Assembly (NCBI GenBank): GCA_963834945.1
Contig: CAWIDT010000012.1
Coordinates: 182,615 to 246,614 of the forward strand
Direction: 5' to 3'
From: R-RK-3 sp963834945
GTDB taxonomy: Bacteria; Pseudomonadota; Alphaproteobacteria; Rhizobiales; Rhodomicrobiaceae
DNA length: 64,000 nucleotides
Notes under the pieces: generated by a model
Told to the model about the DNA's origin: nothing
The model's input: only the letters and a program-made list of their open reading frames with translations
The model's database searches: none
Program-made: the position numbers and the translations under genes
In this document: positions 1-8,399 of the stretch, piece after piece
How the letters are laid out: the number at the start of each line of letters is the position of its first letter
Numbering within the stretch: position 1 is the stretch's first letter

Positions 1-968
1 TGGAAGGCGGCGCCGACATCATCTTCCAGATCGGCACCGCGAAATACGGCGTGCGCAGCGATGACGGCTCGCTCAGCGCGGCACGCCTGGCGGCGGTCGC
101 GGCGCATGAACAGGTGCGGATGATCGAGCTGAAGCTCAGCCAGGGCGCCAAGCCGGGCAAGGGCGGCATTCTGCCCGCCGCCAAGGTGACGCCAGAGATC
201 GCCGCCATACGCGGCATCCCACCCTATATGGATTCGATTTCGCCCAACCGGCATCCAGAAATCGATTCCGTTCCGGATCTGCTGAACGCTATCGACCGCA
301 TCAGGACCATTGCCGAAAAGCCAGTGGGCATCAAATGCGTCATCGGCGCCTATGGCTGGCTGGAAAGCCTGTGCGAGGAAATTCACCGCCGCGGGGTGGA
401 GAGCGCACCGGATTTCATCTCGATCGATTCCGGTGACGGTGGGACGGGCGCGGCGCCGATGCCGCTGATGGACAATGTCGGGCTGACGATCCGTGAGGCG
501 CTGCCGATGGTCGTCGACATATTCAGCAAATACGGTTTGCGCGACCGCGTGAAAATCTTCGCCGCAGGTAAGCTGATCACCCCGGCCGAGGTCGCATGGG
601 CCTATTGCGCCGGCGCCGATACCGTCGTTTCGGCTCGCGGCTTCATGTTTGCGCTGGGCTGCATCCAATCGATGAAATGCAACAAGAACACCTGTCCGAC
701 CGGCATCACCACCCACAACACGCATCTCCAGCGGGGTCTCAATCCCGCCGATAAGGCCGTCCGCGTCGCCAGCTTCGTCGATAAGATGCGCAAGGATGTG
801 GGGGTAATCGCGCATTCCTGCGGCGTGCCGCATCCGCGCGCGCTGAAGCGCTACCATTGCCGCATCGTGCAGGCCAACGGCCGCTCCATGGCGCTGAACG
901 AGCTCTATCCGCCGCCTGTGCCGGTGGCGGGATCGCCCGAGGCGGTCATCGCGACACAGGCCTCTTGA
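1..968 (+). CDS. FMN-binding glutamate synthase family protein (3' part)
   Basis: The reading frame is open from the left edge of the window (first full codon at base 3), so only the C-terminal ~321 residues are present. It matches the FMN-binding synthase domain of glutamate synthase large subunits, including the glycine-rich DSGDGGTGAAP stretch and a cysteine cluster (CIQSMKCNKNTCPTG) that in GltB binds the 3Fe-4S cluster. Family members of this stand-alone type are ~500-540 residues and lack the amidotransferase domain; whether this one does cannot be seen. It ends at TGA and is followed 3 bases later by the remains of a convergent gene. The family is clear; the substrate is not. Confidence 0.85.
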   Translation, partial: EGGADIIFQIGTAKYGVRSDDGSLSAARLAAVAAHEQVRMIELKLSQGAKPGKGGILPAAKVTPEIAAIRGIPPYMDSISPNRHPEIDSVPDLLNAIDRIRTIAEKPVGIKCVIGAYGWLESLCEEIHRRGVESAPDFISIDSGDGGTGAAPMPLMDNVGLTIREALPMVVDIFSKYGLRDRVKIFAAGKLITPAEVAWAYCAGADTVVSARGFMFALGCIQSMKCNKNTCPTGITTHNTHLQRGLNPADKAVRVASFVDKMRKDVGVIAHSCGVPHPRALKRYHCRIVQANGRSMALNELYPPPVPVAGSPEAVIATQAS

Positions 969-971
969 GCG

Positions 972-1124
972 TCAGGGGCTGAGAAATTCGGCGGCCGGAC
1001 GCAGCGCGGTTATGCGATCGGCGACGATCTTGAAGCTGGTGAGCAGCGGCGCCGCCAGCAGCGCGCCGGCCATGCCCCACATCCAGCCCCAGAATATGAT
1101 GGCGATGAAAATCGCGACCGGATT
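972..1124 (-). pseudogene. AI-2E family transporter, C-terminal remnant
   Basis: Read on the minus strand, this segment encodes about 50 residues ending in a normal stop. It has the typical last membrane helix and tail of AI-2E/PerM-type transporters (AIIFWGWMWGMAGALLAAPL followed by a short polar end). It has no start and abuts the IS630 copy at 1125. The N-terminal part of the same family lies on the other side of the element (2179-2634) in the same orientation, so both are pieces of one gene. About 150 residues from the middle of a normal ~350-residue protein are absent. Confidence 0.7.
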
Positions 1125-2178
1125 TAGAGCGGGATCGGATTAGGCGGAATCGGAAAATTGGGATTCTCTTCCTTCGCGAACAGTGATTCATCATCGGTGC
1201 TGGAGAGGAGGCCGGCATGGATGGGGAAGCCTTATTCGATCGATCTTAGGGAACGTGTCGTCAAGCGCGCGGCTGCGGGCGAAAGCATTCGCGCTATTGC
1301 GGCGGCGTTCGAAATCAGTCCGTCGGCGGTGTCGAAATGGGCTGGAAGGCAGCGGGCGACGGGGAGCGTCGCGCCGGCTCAGATGGGTGGCTATAAGCCG
1401 GTGATCTTGGCAGCGCATCGCGATTTTGTTCACGCCCGCTTTGCTGAGGTGCCCGAGTTGACCTTGCGCGGGCTGAAAAAGGATCTGGCCGAGCTCGGCG
1501 TCAAGGTGAGCTATGGCGCGGTCTGGAGCTTCGTCCATGCCGAGGGCCTGAGCTTCAAAAAAAACCGCGGTCGCAAGCGAGCAGGACCGGCCCGACGTCG
1601 CCCGGCGCCGCACGCAATGGAAAAAATACCAGGCGAAAATCGATCCCACGCGGCTCGTCTTCATCGATGAGACCTGGACCAAGACGAATATGGCGCCGCT
1701 GCGAGGCTGGAGCGCTTGCGGCAAGCGCCTGATCGGCAAGTCGCCTCATGGTCACTGGCGAACCCAGACGTTCCTCGCCGCATTGCGCTGCGACCGGATT
1801 GAGGCGCCTTGCGTCTTTGATGGGCCGATCAACGGCGTGAAATTCCTCACCTATGTCCGGGAATTCCTTCTGCCCAGCCTGAAGGCTGGCGACGTTGTGA
1901 TTATGGACAATCTCGGCAGCCACAAGGGACGGGCCGTTCGCCAAGCCATCCGCAGCGTCGGCGCGAAGCTCTTCTTCCTGCCGCCATACAGTCCCGATCT
2001 CAACCCCATCGAACAGGTCTTTGCCAAGCTCAAACACTGGCTCCGAAAATCCGCAAAGCGCACGGTCGAGACCGTCTGCGATCGCATTGGATCATTGCTC
2101 GATGACTTCCCGCCCAACGAGTGCAGAAACTATCTCGCAAACTCGGGGTATGCTTCCAATTAAAGTGATCCCGCTCTA
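1125..2178 (+). mobile_element. IS630-family insertion sequence, copy 1
   Basis: A ~1.05-kb element bounded by TA dinucleotides (1125-1126 and 2177-2178), the target duplicated by IS630/Tc1-mariner elements. The ends are inverted repeats beginning TAGAGCGGGATC on both sides. It carries one transposase gene in two frames. It sits inside an AI-2E transporter gene whose central portion is missing, so either the insertion was accompanied by a deletion or two copies recombined. A short block, TCGCGAACAGTGATT, upstream of the transposase start is also found at the same place in copy 2 and, in altered form, in copy 3. Confidence 0.9.
1221..2163 (+). CDS. IS630 transposase, two overlapping frames (orfA/orfB)
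   Basis: The first frame (ATG 1221 to stop 1670) encodes the N-terminal helix-turn-helix DNA-binding part (MGKPYSIDLRERVV... with a second HTH around AIAAAFEISPSAVSKW). The second frame, +1 relative to it, carries the DDE catalytic domain: FIDET (first Asp), MDNLGSHKG (second Asp) and YSPDLNPIEQ (Glu), ending at 2163. The frames join at a run of eight A residues (1557-1564) after AGCTTC. Dropping one A gives the continuous family sequence SFKKTAVASEQDRPD. Slippage at this run is therefore the likely route to the full ~313-residue enzyme. All catalytic residues are present, so the element may be active. Confidence 0.85.
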
Positions 2179-2634
2179 GCGAAAGCGTTCAGCGACGTCC
2201 TCTATGTGCTCCGTCGCCCTCTGGATCTCCTCGATCGGCTTTTTGATCAGCCTCAGGCGCTGCTCCAGCTTGTCGAAGCTCGCCGGGAGGCGGGTCACCC
2301 ATTCCTGTGCCGGCCGTGCCAGCGTCACCACCGCCCCGACGATCAGGCACAGCGCGCCGGCGACGATGATGGCCGAGGCGAAGGCGCGGGGCAGCCGGAA
2401 GCGCTCCAGCCACTCGACGGCGGGCGAGAGCAGAATGCTGAGCGGGATGGCAATGGTGATCGGGACAAGCACCGGCGCGGCGAAATAGAACGTATAGAAC
2501 AGCGCGATGACGAAAATTCCGATGGTAGCCCAGCGCGGGGCGGCGATAGTCGCCGGCAGCGCCGCGCGCGTCCCGTCATCGGCGGCGGAAGGAAGGGCGC
2601 TCCGATCCGGCGCGAGCCGTTTCGCTTCCGCCAT
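2179..2634 (-). pseudogene. AI-2E family transporter, N-terminal remnant
   Basis: An ATG at 2634 opens 152 codons encoding a polar start followed by membrane helices (IGIFVIALFYTFYFAAPVLV, ILLSPAVEWLERF, IIVAGALCLIVGAVVTLA) and the amphipathic segment typical of the first third of AI-2E/PerM-like exporters. The frame stops at a TAG contributed by the end of the adjoining IS630 element (TAGAGC read on the minus strand). The rest of the gene is partly preserved at 972-1124. The product is truncated and presumably non-functional. Confidence 0.8.
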
Positions 2635-3135
2635 GGCATGATCTCGTGGTTCGCGGGGGGCCGGGGTGCGAAGGCGCGTGAGGGCGACGGCTCGGCACCT
2701 GCTGGGCTACGGGCGCTTTTAGCGCAAATGCCGCGATCGGGTAATGAATTTCTCATGCCTTGGGTGCGCGGCGGCAGGCCTCCGGTAGCCATGTGCGAAG
2801 CGATGGCTCCCATGCCTGTCCGCATGGCGCCGCCGCGACCGGTGGCGCACAGCCGAAGCGTCCTCTCTCCGGCTCTCCTACCGTCTTGTACACCCACATT
2901 TTTTCACGCCTCGAGACCTTCCCGCCGAGTCGCGGAAGCAGCCCCAGAGCTAGCGCTGGCCACCCCGTCCCGCCGCTAGATGTCGCCACTGGAGTAATTT
3001 CTTCGTCAGCGCGACGATTTTCTCTTGAAAACGGGGGGCATAGCGTGCATTTACCCCCCCTTGTAAGCCGGAGGTCATGCAGTGCTTGTTCCGCCGGTTT
3101 TGTCTGGTCAATCTGCTGGTTGGGGAGGACGCCAC
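2635..3135. other. 500-base region without a recognised gene, speD leader
   Basis: No reading frame here resembles a known protein. The part nearest speD contains a G/C hairpin (six G at 3033-3038 against six C at 3054-3059, with an inner GCA/TGC pairing) and a second imperfect stem around CCGGAGG...CCGCCGG (about 3068-3105). This makes a structured 5' leader for speD plausible. No known riboswitch class could be assigned by eye. Confidence 0.4.
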
Positions 3136-3639
3136 ATGGCGTATGATGTCGCCCTCTTCCAATTGGGGATGGACTTGGATTACGGTTCAAGCACCGCCCA
3201 AACGGAAGAAAAGCATTCCGTCTGCGGCCCAAGCGTGGCGCAGCTAGACGATAGAAAAGACTATTTTTGCACGCGTAATGGCGAGACATTCGCCGGCACG
3301 CATCTTATCATCGATGTGAAGAACGGGTCTCGTCTCGACGATCTCCAGCACATCGAGAATACCTTCAGAAAATGCATCGAGGTCGCAGGCGCCACGCTCC
3401 TGCACATCCATATGCATCATTTTACACCCAATGGAGGCGTCTCGGGCGTCGCCGTGCTTGCTGAATCGCATATCAGCATTCACAGCTGGCCGGAATACGG
3501 CTATGCCGCCCTCGACATCTTCATGTGCGGTGACGCAAAGCCGCATCTGGCCGTGGACGTGATCCGCGAGGCATTCCGCCCAAGCGAAATCATCGTTCAG
3601 GAGCATTTGCGCGGCAGGGAAATCCAGGCCGCCGCTTAA
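3136..3639 (+). CDS. speD: S-adenosylmethionine decarboxylase proenzyme
   Basis: Makes decarboxylated AdoMet, the aminopropyl donor for spermidine synthesis. The 167-residue product fits the small prokaryotic SpeD family. The self-cleavage site is visible at Glu110-Ser111 within VLAESHISIHSWPE; Ser111 would become the pyruvoyl group. His116 and Cys131 (DIFMCGDA) are the usual processing and catalytic residues. The chosen ATG is preceded by GGGGAGGA at a good distance; an upstream in-frame start at 3082 lacks a ribosome-binding site. speE follows in the same direction after an intrinsic terminator. Confidence 0.93.
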   Translation: MAYDVALFQLGMDLDYGSSTAQTEEKHSVCGPSVAQLDDRKDYFCTRNGETFAGTHLIIDVKNGSRLDDLQHIENTFRKCIEVAGATLLHIHMHHFTPNGGVSGVAVLAESHISIHSWPEYGYAALDIFMCGDAKPHLAVDVIREAFRPSEIIVQEHLRGREIQAAA

Positions 3640-3684
3640 CAAGCGGCGACTTACGCCTCAAGGGGCTTCCTTGTAAAGGATGCT

Positions 3685-3718
3685 TGTGCCCGGCCACCGC
3701 GCCGGGCACAACCTTTTT
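3685..3718 (+). terminator. Rho-independent terminator between speD and speE
   Basis: A perfect 10-base stem (TGTGCCCGGC / GCCGGGCACA) with a 6-base loop is followed by ACCTTTTT. It lies 46 bases after the speD stop and 31 bases before the speE start, so speE is either separately transcribed or expressed by partial read-through. Confidence 0.8.
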
Positions 3719-3748
3719 CCCCGCATTGATCAGCCGAGGAACCGCCCG

Positions 3749-4606
3749 ATGACGCGATTGGTCGAGGAAACATTCAACCCGCATTTCCGCTGCGCTCTTG
3801 AAGCCGACACCGTGCTTTACGAGGGCAATACCGGGTTCCAAGACCTGATCATCTTCGACAACAAAACCTTCGGCCGGGTCATGATGCTCGACGGCGTCAT
3901 TCAGCTCACCGATAAGGACGAATTCATCTATCACGAGATGATGGCGCATGTGCCGCTGTTCGGGGTCCGGGCGCCCGAGAGCGTGCTGATCATCGGCGGC
4001 GGCGATGGCGGCGTGCTGCGCGAAGTGCTGAAGCACGCCCGCGTGAAAAGCGTCGTGCATTGCGAGATCGACAAGGTCGTCGTCGACATGTCGAAGGAAT
4101 TTTTCCCCGGCATTTCGCAAGGCGCTTTCGATGATCCGCGCCTGGAGCTGCGCATCGGCGACGGCATCGAATTCGTCAAGAAGACGGAGCGCCGCTTCGA
4201 CGCGATCATCGTCGATTCGACCGAGCCGGTCGGGCCTGCCAAGGTGCTGTTCACCGAGGAGTTCTTCAGCGCCTGCCAGCGGTCCCTGACGCCGGGCGGG
4301 GTATTCATCGGGCAGAACGGGCTGCCGTTCCTCTATCCAGAGCATCTCGCCGATAGCGGCCGCATCCTGCGCGGCCTGTTCGCCGACGCGGCGTGCTTCA
4401 TGTGCACCCAGCCGGCCTATTTCGGCGGGCCGTTCGCCCTGGCCTGGGGCGCGAACGATCCCGCGATCCGCGCCAGCGCTTCGACTGCGGTGATCGCGGA
4501 GCGCTACGCCGCGAGCGGCATCACGACGCGCTACTATAATCCGGCGGTCCACACCGCGTCGTTCGTCCTGCCCAACTACGTCGCCGAAGCCTGGGCCGCC
4601 ACTTAA
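3749..4606 (+). CDS. speE: Spermidine synthase
   Basis: Transfers the aminopropyl group from decarboxylated AdoMet to putrescine, the step after SpeD. The 285-residue product contains the nucleotide-binding glycine motif IIGGGDGGVLREVLKH, the acidic VHCEIDKVVVDMSKEF segment and the DAIIVDSTEPVGPAKVLF catalytic loop of polyamine aminopropyltransferases. ATG 3749 follows GCCGAGGA and begins the conserved MTRLVEETFNPHFR; a longer frame upstream lacks conserved sequence. The speD-speE pairing supports a spermidine pathway. Confidence 0.93.
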   Translation: MTRLVEETFNPHFRCALEADTVLYEGNTGFQDLIIFDNKTFGRVMMLDGVIQLTDKDEFIYHEMMAHVPLFGVRAPESVLIIGGGDGGVLREVLKHARVKSVVHCEIDKVVVDMSKEFFPGISQGAFDDPRLELRIGDGIEFVKKTERRFDAIIVDSTEPVGPAKVLFTEEFFSACQRSLTPGGVFIGQNGLPFLYPEHLADSGRILRGLFADAACFMCTQPAYFGGPFALAWGANDPAIRASASTAVIAERYAASGITTRYYNPAVHTASFVLPNYVAEAWAAT

Positions 4607-4627
4607 GAGACACCCCTTCAACTTCTG

Positions 4628-4745
4628 ACGTCCCGGCCTTGAGCCGGGGCTATTGACCTTTCGGCAGGTGGAAGGGCCCGCTGGATGCCAATGGATCCCG
4701 GATCGGCCTCCGGCCGTCCAGGACGACTCTCAGTTTCCAGAGCGT
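4628..4745. repeat. REP-like palindromic intergenic sequence
   Basis: Between speE and the next IS630 there are short GC palindromes (CCCGGC-cttga-GCCGGG at 4632-4648; GGCC-tcc-GGCC near 4706-4716) and a GGATCCCGGAT core resembling the GGATCCCCG palindromes at 18134-18214. No coding potential is seen. Assignment to one repeat family is tentative. Confidence 0.35.
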
Positions 4746-4756
4746 GTTCACTCAGT

Positions 4757-5809
4757 TAGAGCGTCGGGCGAGAAGTGTGAATCGTGAGATTCCCTTTTCT
4801 CGCGAACAGTGATTTTGTGGGGTCGGGAGGGACCTCATGGGCAAATCTGTTTCGTTGGATCTTCGGCTTCGAATGGTGCGCGGCATTGCCTCTGGCAAGT
4901 CGCGCCGCGCGGTAGCGGCCCAGTTCGAGGTGGCGCCCTCGACGGCTGTGCGGGTGCAAGCCCGCTTTGCGGCTACCGGTTCGGTTGATCCGGCTAGACA
5001 GGGGCGCCCCAAGGGCTCGGGCAAGCTTGGCTGGTATCGGGAAGCCGTTCTCGACAAGGTGAAGGCGCAGCCGGACATCACCATGCCGGATCTGGCGGCT
5101 TGGCTGGAGGCGGCGCACGGGGTGACGGCCGATCCCTCGAACCTGTCCAAGTTTCTGTGCCGGCACGGGTTTACCTATAAAAAAAACGCTGCTGGCATCG
5201 GAAAAAGAACGCGCTGACGTCAGGGTGGCCCGCCAGATGTGGTGCGACCGTCGCCAGCCTTTCATGCGCCGCCAACCGGCGCGGCTCGTCTTCATCGATG
5301 AGACCAGTGTAAAGACCAACATGACGCCCTTGCGTGGGCGCAGCCTGAAGGGAGCGCGGCTCATGGCCGATGCTCCCTTCGGCAAGTGGCGAACCCAAAC
5401 CCTGGTCGCCGGCTTGCGCTGCGATGAGCTTGTTGCCCCCTGGATCATCGAGGGGGCCATGGATGGTCCCACTTTCGACATCTACATCCGCACGCAACTC
5501 GCGCCAAACCTCAGGCAGGGCGATGTGGTGATCCTGGACAATCTGAACGTCCATAAAAGTCCGCGTGCGGCACAGGCTCTGGCCGAGCGCGGCGCCTGGT
5601 TCCTGTTCCTGCCGAAATACTCTCCCGACCTCAATCCGATCGAAATGGCCTTCGCCAAGCTCAAGACCCTCTTGCGAAAAGCCAAGGCAAGAACCTATGA
5701 CGCCCTTTGGCGCGCCGTCGGCGATATTTGCAACCTCTTCGAGCCCCAGGAATGTTGGAATTATCTCAAGGAGGCGGGATATGTTGCAGGTTAATCGCCC
5801 GACGCTCTA
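4757..5809 (+). mobile_element. IS630-family insertion sequence, copy 2
   Basis: A 1053-base element with TA at both edges (4757-4758, 5808-5809) and a perfect 15-base terminal inverted repeat TAGAGCGTCGGGCGA. It carries a transposase in two frames. Its protein is clearly diverged from copies 1 and 3 (for example ETSVKTNMTPLRG where they have ETWTKTNMAPLRG), so it is a different subfamily. The inner block CTCGCGAACAGTGATT recurs just upstream of the transposase. Confidence 0.92.
4837..5794 (+). CDS. IS630 transposase, two overlapping frames
   Basis: The first frame (4837-5217) encodes the HTH region (MGKSVSLDLRLRMVRGIASG...). The second, in the +1 frame, encodes the DDE domain with FIDETSVK, ILDNLNVHKS and YSPDLNPIEMAF, ending at 5794. 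The crossover is again a run of eight A residues (5179-5186) after TAT; one A fewer gives YKKTLLASEKERADV, matching the other copies. All three catalytic acidic residues are present. Confidence 0.85.
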
Positions 5810-5978
5810 GGTGCTCTTTTTCTGTCTTCCCCGCGAAAGCGCAGGGCTGTCCGGGGACGACAATTGGAGCACGGCCGGGCCAACTCCACCGAAGTTGATC
5901 CTGCACAAGAGCCATGCCCGCTTCAAATGGCCGCGCTTCTTATCCGGAAGCCGCGTAACACCTTTCGGGAAGCGCGCT

Positions 5979-6092
5979 AAAGCGCGATCAGGTAAAGTGG
6001 AATCCGGTTTACCGTCCGATCGCGCGCCAGGCAAAGATCTAGAGTGGGCCACAACGGAAAGATGCTTCCACCTAAATCGATCCCGCTCTGAA
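5979..6092. repeat. Intergenic repeat and solo IS630-like end
   Basis: The stretch 5810-6124 between IS630 copy 2 and egtD holds no gene. At 5979-6028 a sequence beginning CTAAAGCGCGATCAGGTAAA resembles the repeats at 8983-9031 and 34928-35033. At 6039-6092 a ~54-base segment begins TAGAGTGGG and ends CCCGCTCTGA. Its right half (GCTTCCACCTAAATCGATC) closely matches the right end of IS630 copy 3 (GCTTCCACCTGAACCGATC). It looks like an IS630 relic or a MITE-like derivative. Confidence 0.5.
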
Positions 6093-6124
6093 TATCGTGT
6101 TTCCTGCCAGACTGCGCGTCACCT

Positions 6125-7081
6125 TCACTCCGGCATGAGGTAGTGCAGGCTGAACAGGCCCTGCGTCCCGGTCCACACATGGCAGGGAGACCATCCCGCC
6201 GAGCGGGCCAGCGCCTGAAATTCGCCCACCGTGTATTTATGCGAGTTTTCCGTGTGGATCGTCTCGCCTTCGGCGAAGTCGAACGCTTCGCCGAGCACTT
6301 CGACGCGCGTGTCGGCCAGACTGCGGATGTGCATTTCTATCCGCCCGCATTCGGCGTTGTACAGCGCCTCATGCGCAAATCCGGCGAGATCGAAGGTGCC
6401 CTGCAGCTCGCGGTTGATCCGTTCGAGCAGGTTGAGATTGAAGGCCGCGGTGACGCCCAGCCGGTCATTATAGGCTCGCAGCAGGATGTCGATATCCTTC
6501 TTCAAATCGACGCCGACGACGAAGGCGCCGTTCGCGCCCAGCAGCGCCCGGCATGATTTCAGAAAATCGACCGCTTCGGCATGGGTCAGATTGCCGATGG
6601 TGGAGCCGGGAAAGAAACCAAGCTTCTTTTGCGGGCGCGACGCGATCGGCAGGTGCAGCGGCCCGTTGAAATTGCCGTGCACCGGCATGACGCGCAAGTT
6701 CGGAAAGCGGCCGCGCAGCCGCGTCACGGCTCCTGCCAGTGCGCTATCGGAGATGTCGATGGGGACGTAGCATGGCGCGCCGGTGAGGGCATCGATCAGC
6801 AAATCGGTCTTGCGGCTGGAGCCGGACCCGAATTCCACAAGACACACGCCCGGCCCTGCGATCGCGGCGATCTCGGGCGCATGATCGCGCAGCAGCGCTA
6901 TTTCCGCGTTGGTGGGATAATACTCCTCCAACTCGGTGATGCGCTCGAACAGCTCCGACCCTCGGGCGTCGTAAAAGAAGCGTGACGGGATGGATTTCGG
7001 GTGCGCCCGAAGTCCGGCAAGAACGGCATCGGCGAAGTCGCCGCGAACGCCGTCCAGTTGAAGCTGCGCGGTGTTCCTCAC
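6125..7081 (-). CDS. egtD: L-histidine N-alpha-methyltransferase
   Basis: Trimethylates histidine to hercynine with AdoMet, the first step of ergothioneine synthesis. The 318-residue product has the family's SRFFYDARGSELFERITELEE segment, the AdoMet loop LVEFGSGSSRKTDLLIDAL, and FFPGSTIGN and VGVDLKKD motifs characteristic of EgtD. The start is a GTG whose last two bases overlap the egtB stop (GTGA), so translation is coupled to egtB. It is the second gene of the egtBD operon. Confidence 0.93.
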   Translation of the reverse strand: MRNTAQLQLDGVRGDFADAVLAGLRAHPKSIPSRFFYDARGSELFERITELEEYYPTNAEIALLRDHAPEIAAIAGPGVCLVEFGSGSSRKTDLLIDALTGAPCYVPIDISDSALAGAVTRLRGRFPNLRVMPVHGNFNGPLHLPIASRPQKKLGFFPGSTIGNLTHAEAVDFLKSCRALLGANGAFVVGVDLKKDIDILLRAYNDRLGVTAAFNLNLLERINRELQGTFDLAGFAHEALYNAECGRIEMHIRSLADTRVEVLGEAFDFAEGETIHTENSHKYTVGEFQALARSAGWSPCHVWTGTQGLFSLHYLMPE

Positions 7082-8376
7082 GCGGCCGCACCGTCATCGG
7101 CGAGTCTGAGCCCGGTGAATTGCCAGCGTTGATGGGGGTAGAAGAAATTCCGGTATGTCCGGCGGATATGTCCCTCAGGCGTCACGCAGGAGCCACCTTT
7201 CAGCACGAACTGATTGCACATGAATTTGCCGTTATATTCACCCACAGCACCCTCGGCCGGCCTGAAGCCGGGGAAGGCGAGATAGGGGCTGGCGGTCCAC
7301 TCCCAGACATCGCCAATCATCTGCTGCAGGCCCGCCTCGGCGCGAGCAGCTTCCGGCCGCAGCGCCTCGCGCGACAGGATGTTGCCCTCCAGGGGCTGAG
7401 CGGCCGCCGCGACTTCCCATTCGAACTCGGTCGGCAGCCGCTTGCCGGTCCAGCGCGCAAACGCATCCGCCTCGTAGAAGCTGACATGGCAGACCGGGCG
7501 CGCCGGATCGACGGCTGCAAGGCCGCGAAGGCTCATCTGATGCCAGGCTCCGTCATGCTGCTCCCAATAGAGCGGCGCCTCCCAGCCCTCGCGATTGACC
7601 GTGGCCCAGCCATCCGCCAGCCAGAGCAGCGAGTTCGCATAGCCGCCGTCGGCCATGAATTCCAGCCATTCGGCGTTGGTGACGAGCCGGTTGGCCAGCC
7701 GGAACGGCCGGATGAGCTGATCATGGCGCGGCGCCTCATTGTCATAGGCAAAGCCCGCGCCTTCATGGCCGACGGGCAGAATGCCGCCGGCGTGGCTGAT
7801 CCAGCGCAGCTCGGGCGCGGTGCCGCCATCGGCGACAATGCCAGCATCCCGATAGGCGGGCCGGAGCGGATTGCCGGCAAAGGCGGCGAGGCAATCGGTC
7901 AGCATCAGCTCCTGATGCTGCTGCTCGTGATTGATGCCAAGCTCGATCAGGTCCAGCGCCTCGGGCAAGGGACCATTGCCACCCCGGTCGAAAAACGTCT
8001 CAAGCGCCCCGTCCACATGCGCCCTGTATGCCATCACCTCGTCGTGCCGCGGCCGGGTCAGCAGGCTGCGCTTCGGGCGGGGGTGGCGGGCGCCGACGGT
8101 TTCGTAGTAGGAATTGAAGCAATAGCCGAAGCGCTCGTCAAAGACACGATAAGCCGGATCGTGCGGCTTCAGGACCAGTTCTTCGAAAAACCAGGTGGTA
8201 TGCGCCAGGTGCCATTTGGTCGGGCTGGCGTCTTCCATCGCCTGGACGATCTGGTCTTCCTCCGTCAGCGGCTCGGCTATCCAGCCGGACGTGTGTCGGG
8301 TACGGGCAAGCCTGCCTCGCAAATTCGGCAGTTGACTGAAGGCCGGCTCGGCCGGTCTGATATCGTCTAGGGGCAT
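7078..8376 (-). CDS. egtB: Ergothioneine biosynthesis sulfoxide synthase
   Basis: Non-heme iron enzyme that couples hercynine to a cysteine-containing thiol and oxidises it to a sulfoxide. An N-terminal DinB-like domain carries the iron ligands (WHLAHTTWFFEE near residues 55-66; His150, His154 and Glu156 in INHEQQHQELML). The C-terminal half is a formylglycine-generating-enzyme-like fold (PVCHVSFYEADAFARWTGKR, GDVWEWTASPY, KGGSCVTPEGHIRRTYRNFF). The ATG at 8376 is chosen; a TTG 24 bases upstream is possible. It is divergent from mmcB with only 23 bases between starts. No egtC is adjacent. Confidence 0.93.
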   Translation of the reverse strand: MPLDDIRPAEPAFSQLPNLRGRLARTRHTSGWIAEPLTEEDQIVQAMEDASPTKWHLAHTTWFFEELVLKPHDPAYRVFDERFGYCFNSYYETVGARHPRPKRSLLTRPRHDEVMAYRAHVDGALETFFDRGGNGPLPEALDLIELGINHEQQHQELMLTDCLAAFAGNPLRPAYRDAGIVADGGTAPELRWISHAGGILPVGHEGAGFAYDNEAPRHDQLIRPFRLANRLVTNAEWLEFMADGGYANSLLWLADGWATVNREGWEAPLYWEQHDGAWHQMSLRGLAAVDPARPVCHVSFYEADAFARWTGKRLPTEFEWEVAAAAQPLEGNILSREALRPEAARAEAGLQQMIGDVWEWTASPYLAFPGFRPAEGAVGEYNGKFMCNQFVLKGGSCVTPEGHIRRTYRNFFYPHQRWQFTGLRLADDGAAA

Positions 8377-8399
8377 GATCTTCCACTTCGCTTGGCACA

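Noticed and set aside
3033..3105. SAM-responsive riboswitch before speD
   Set aside because: Hairpins are present but I could not match conserved bases of any known SAM riboswitch or the speF motif by eye; a covariance model search would decide.
2753..3289. A 178-codon minus-strand frame upstream of speD
   Set aside because: It overlaps the start of speD, has no recognised domain and no good ribosome-binding site.
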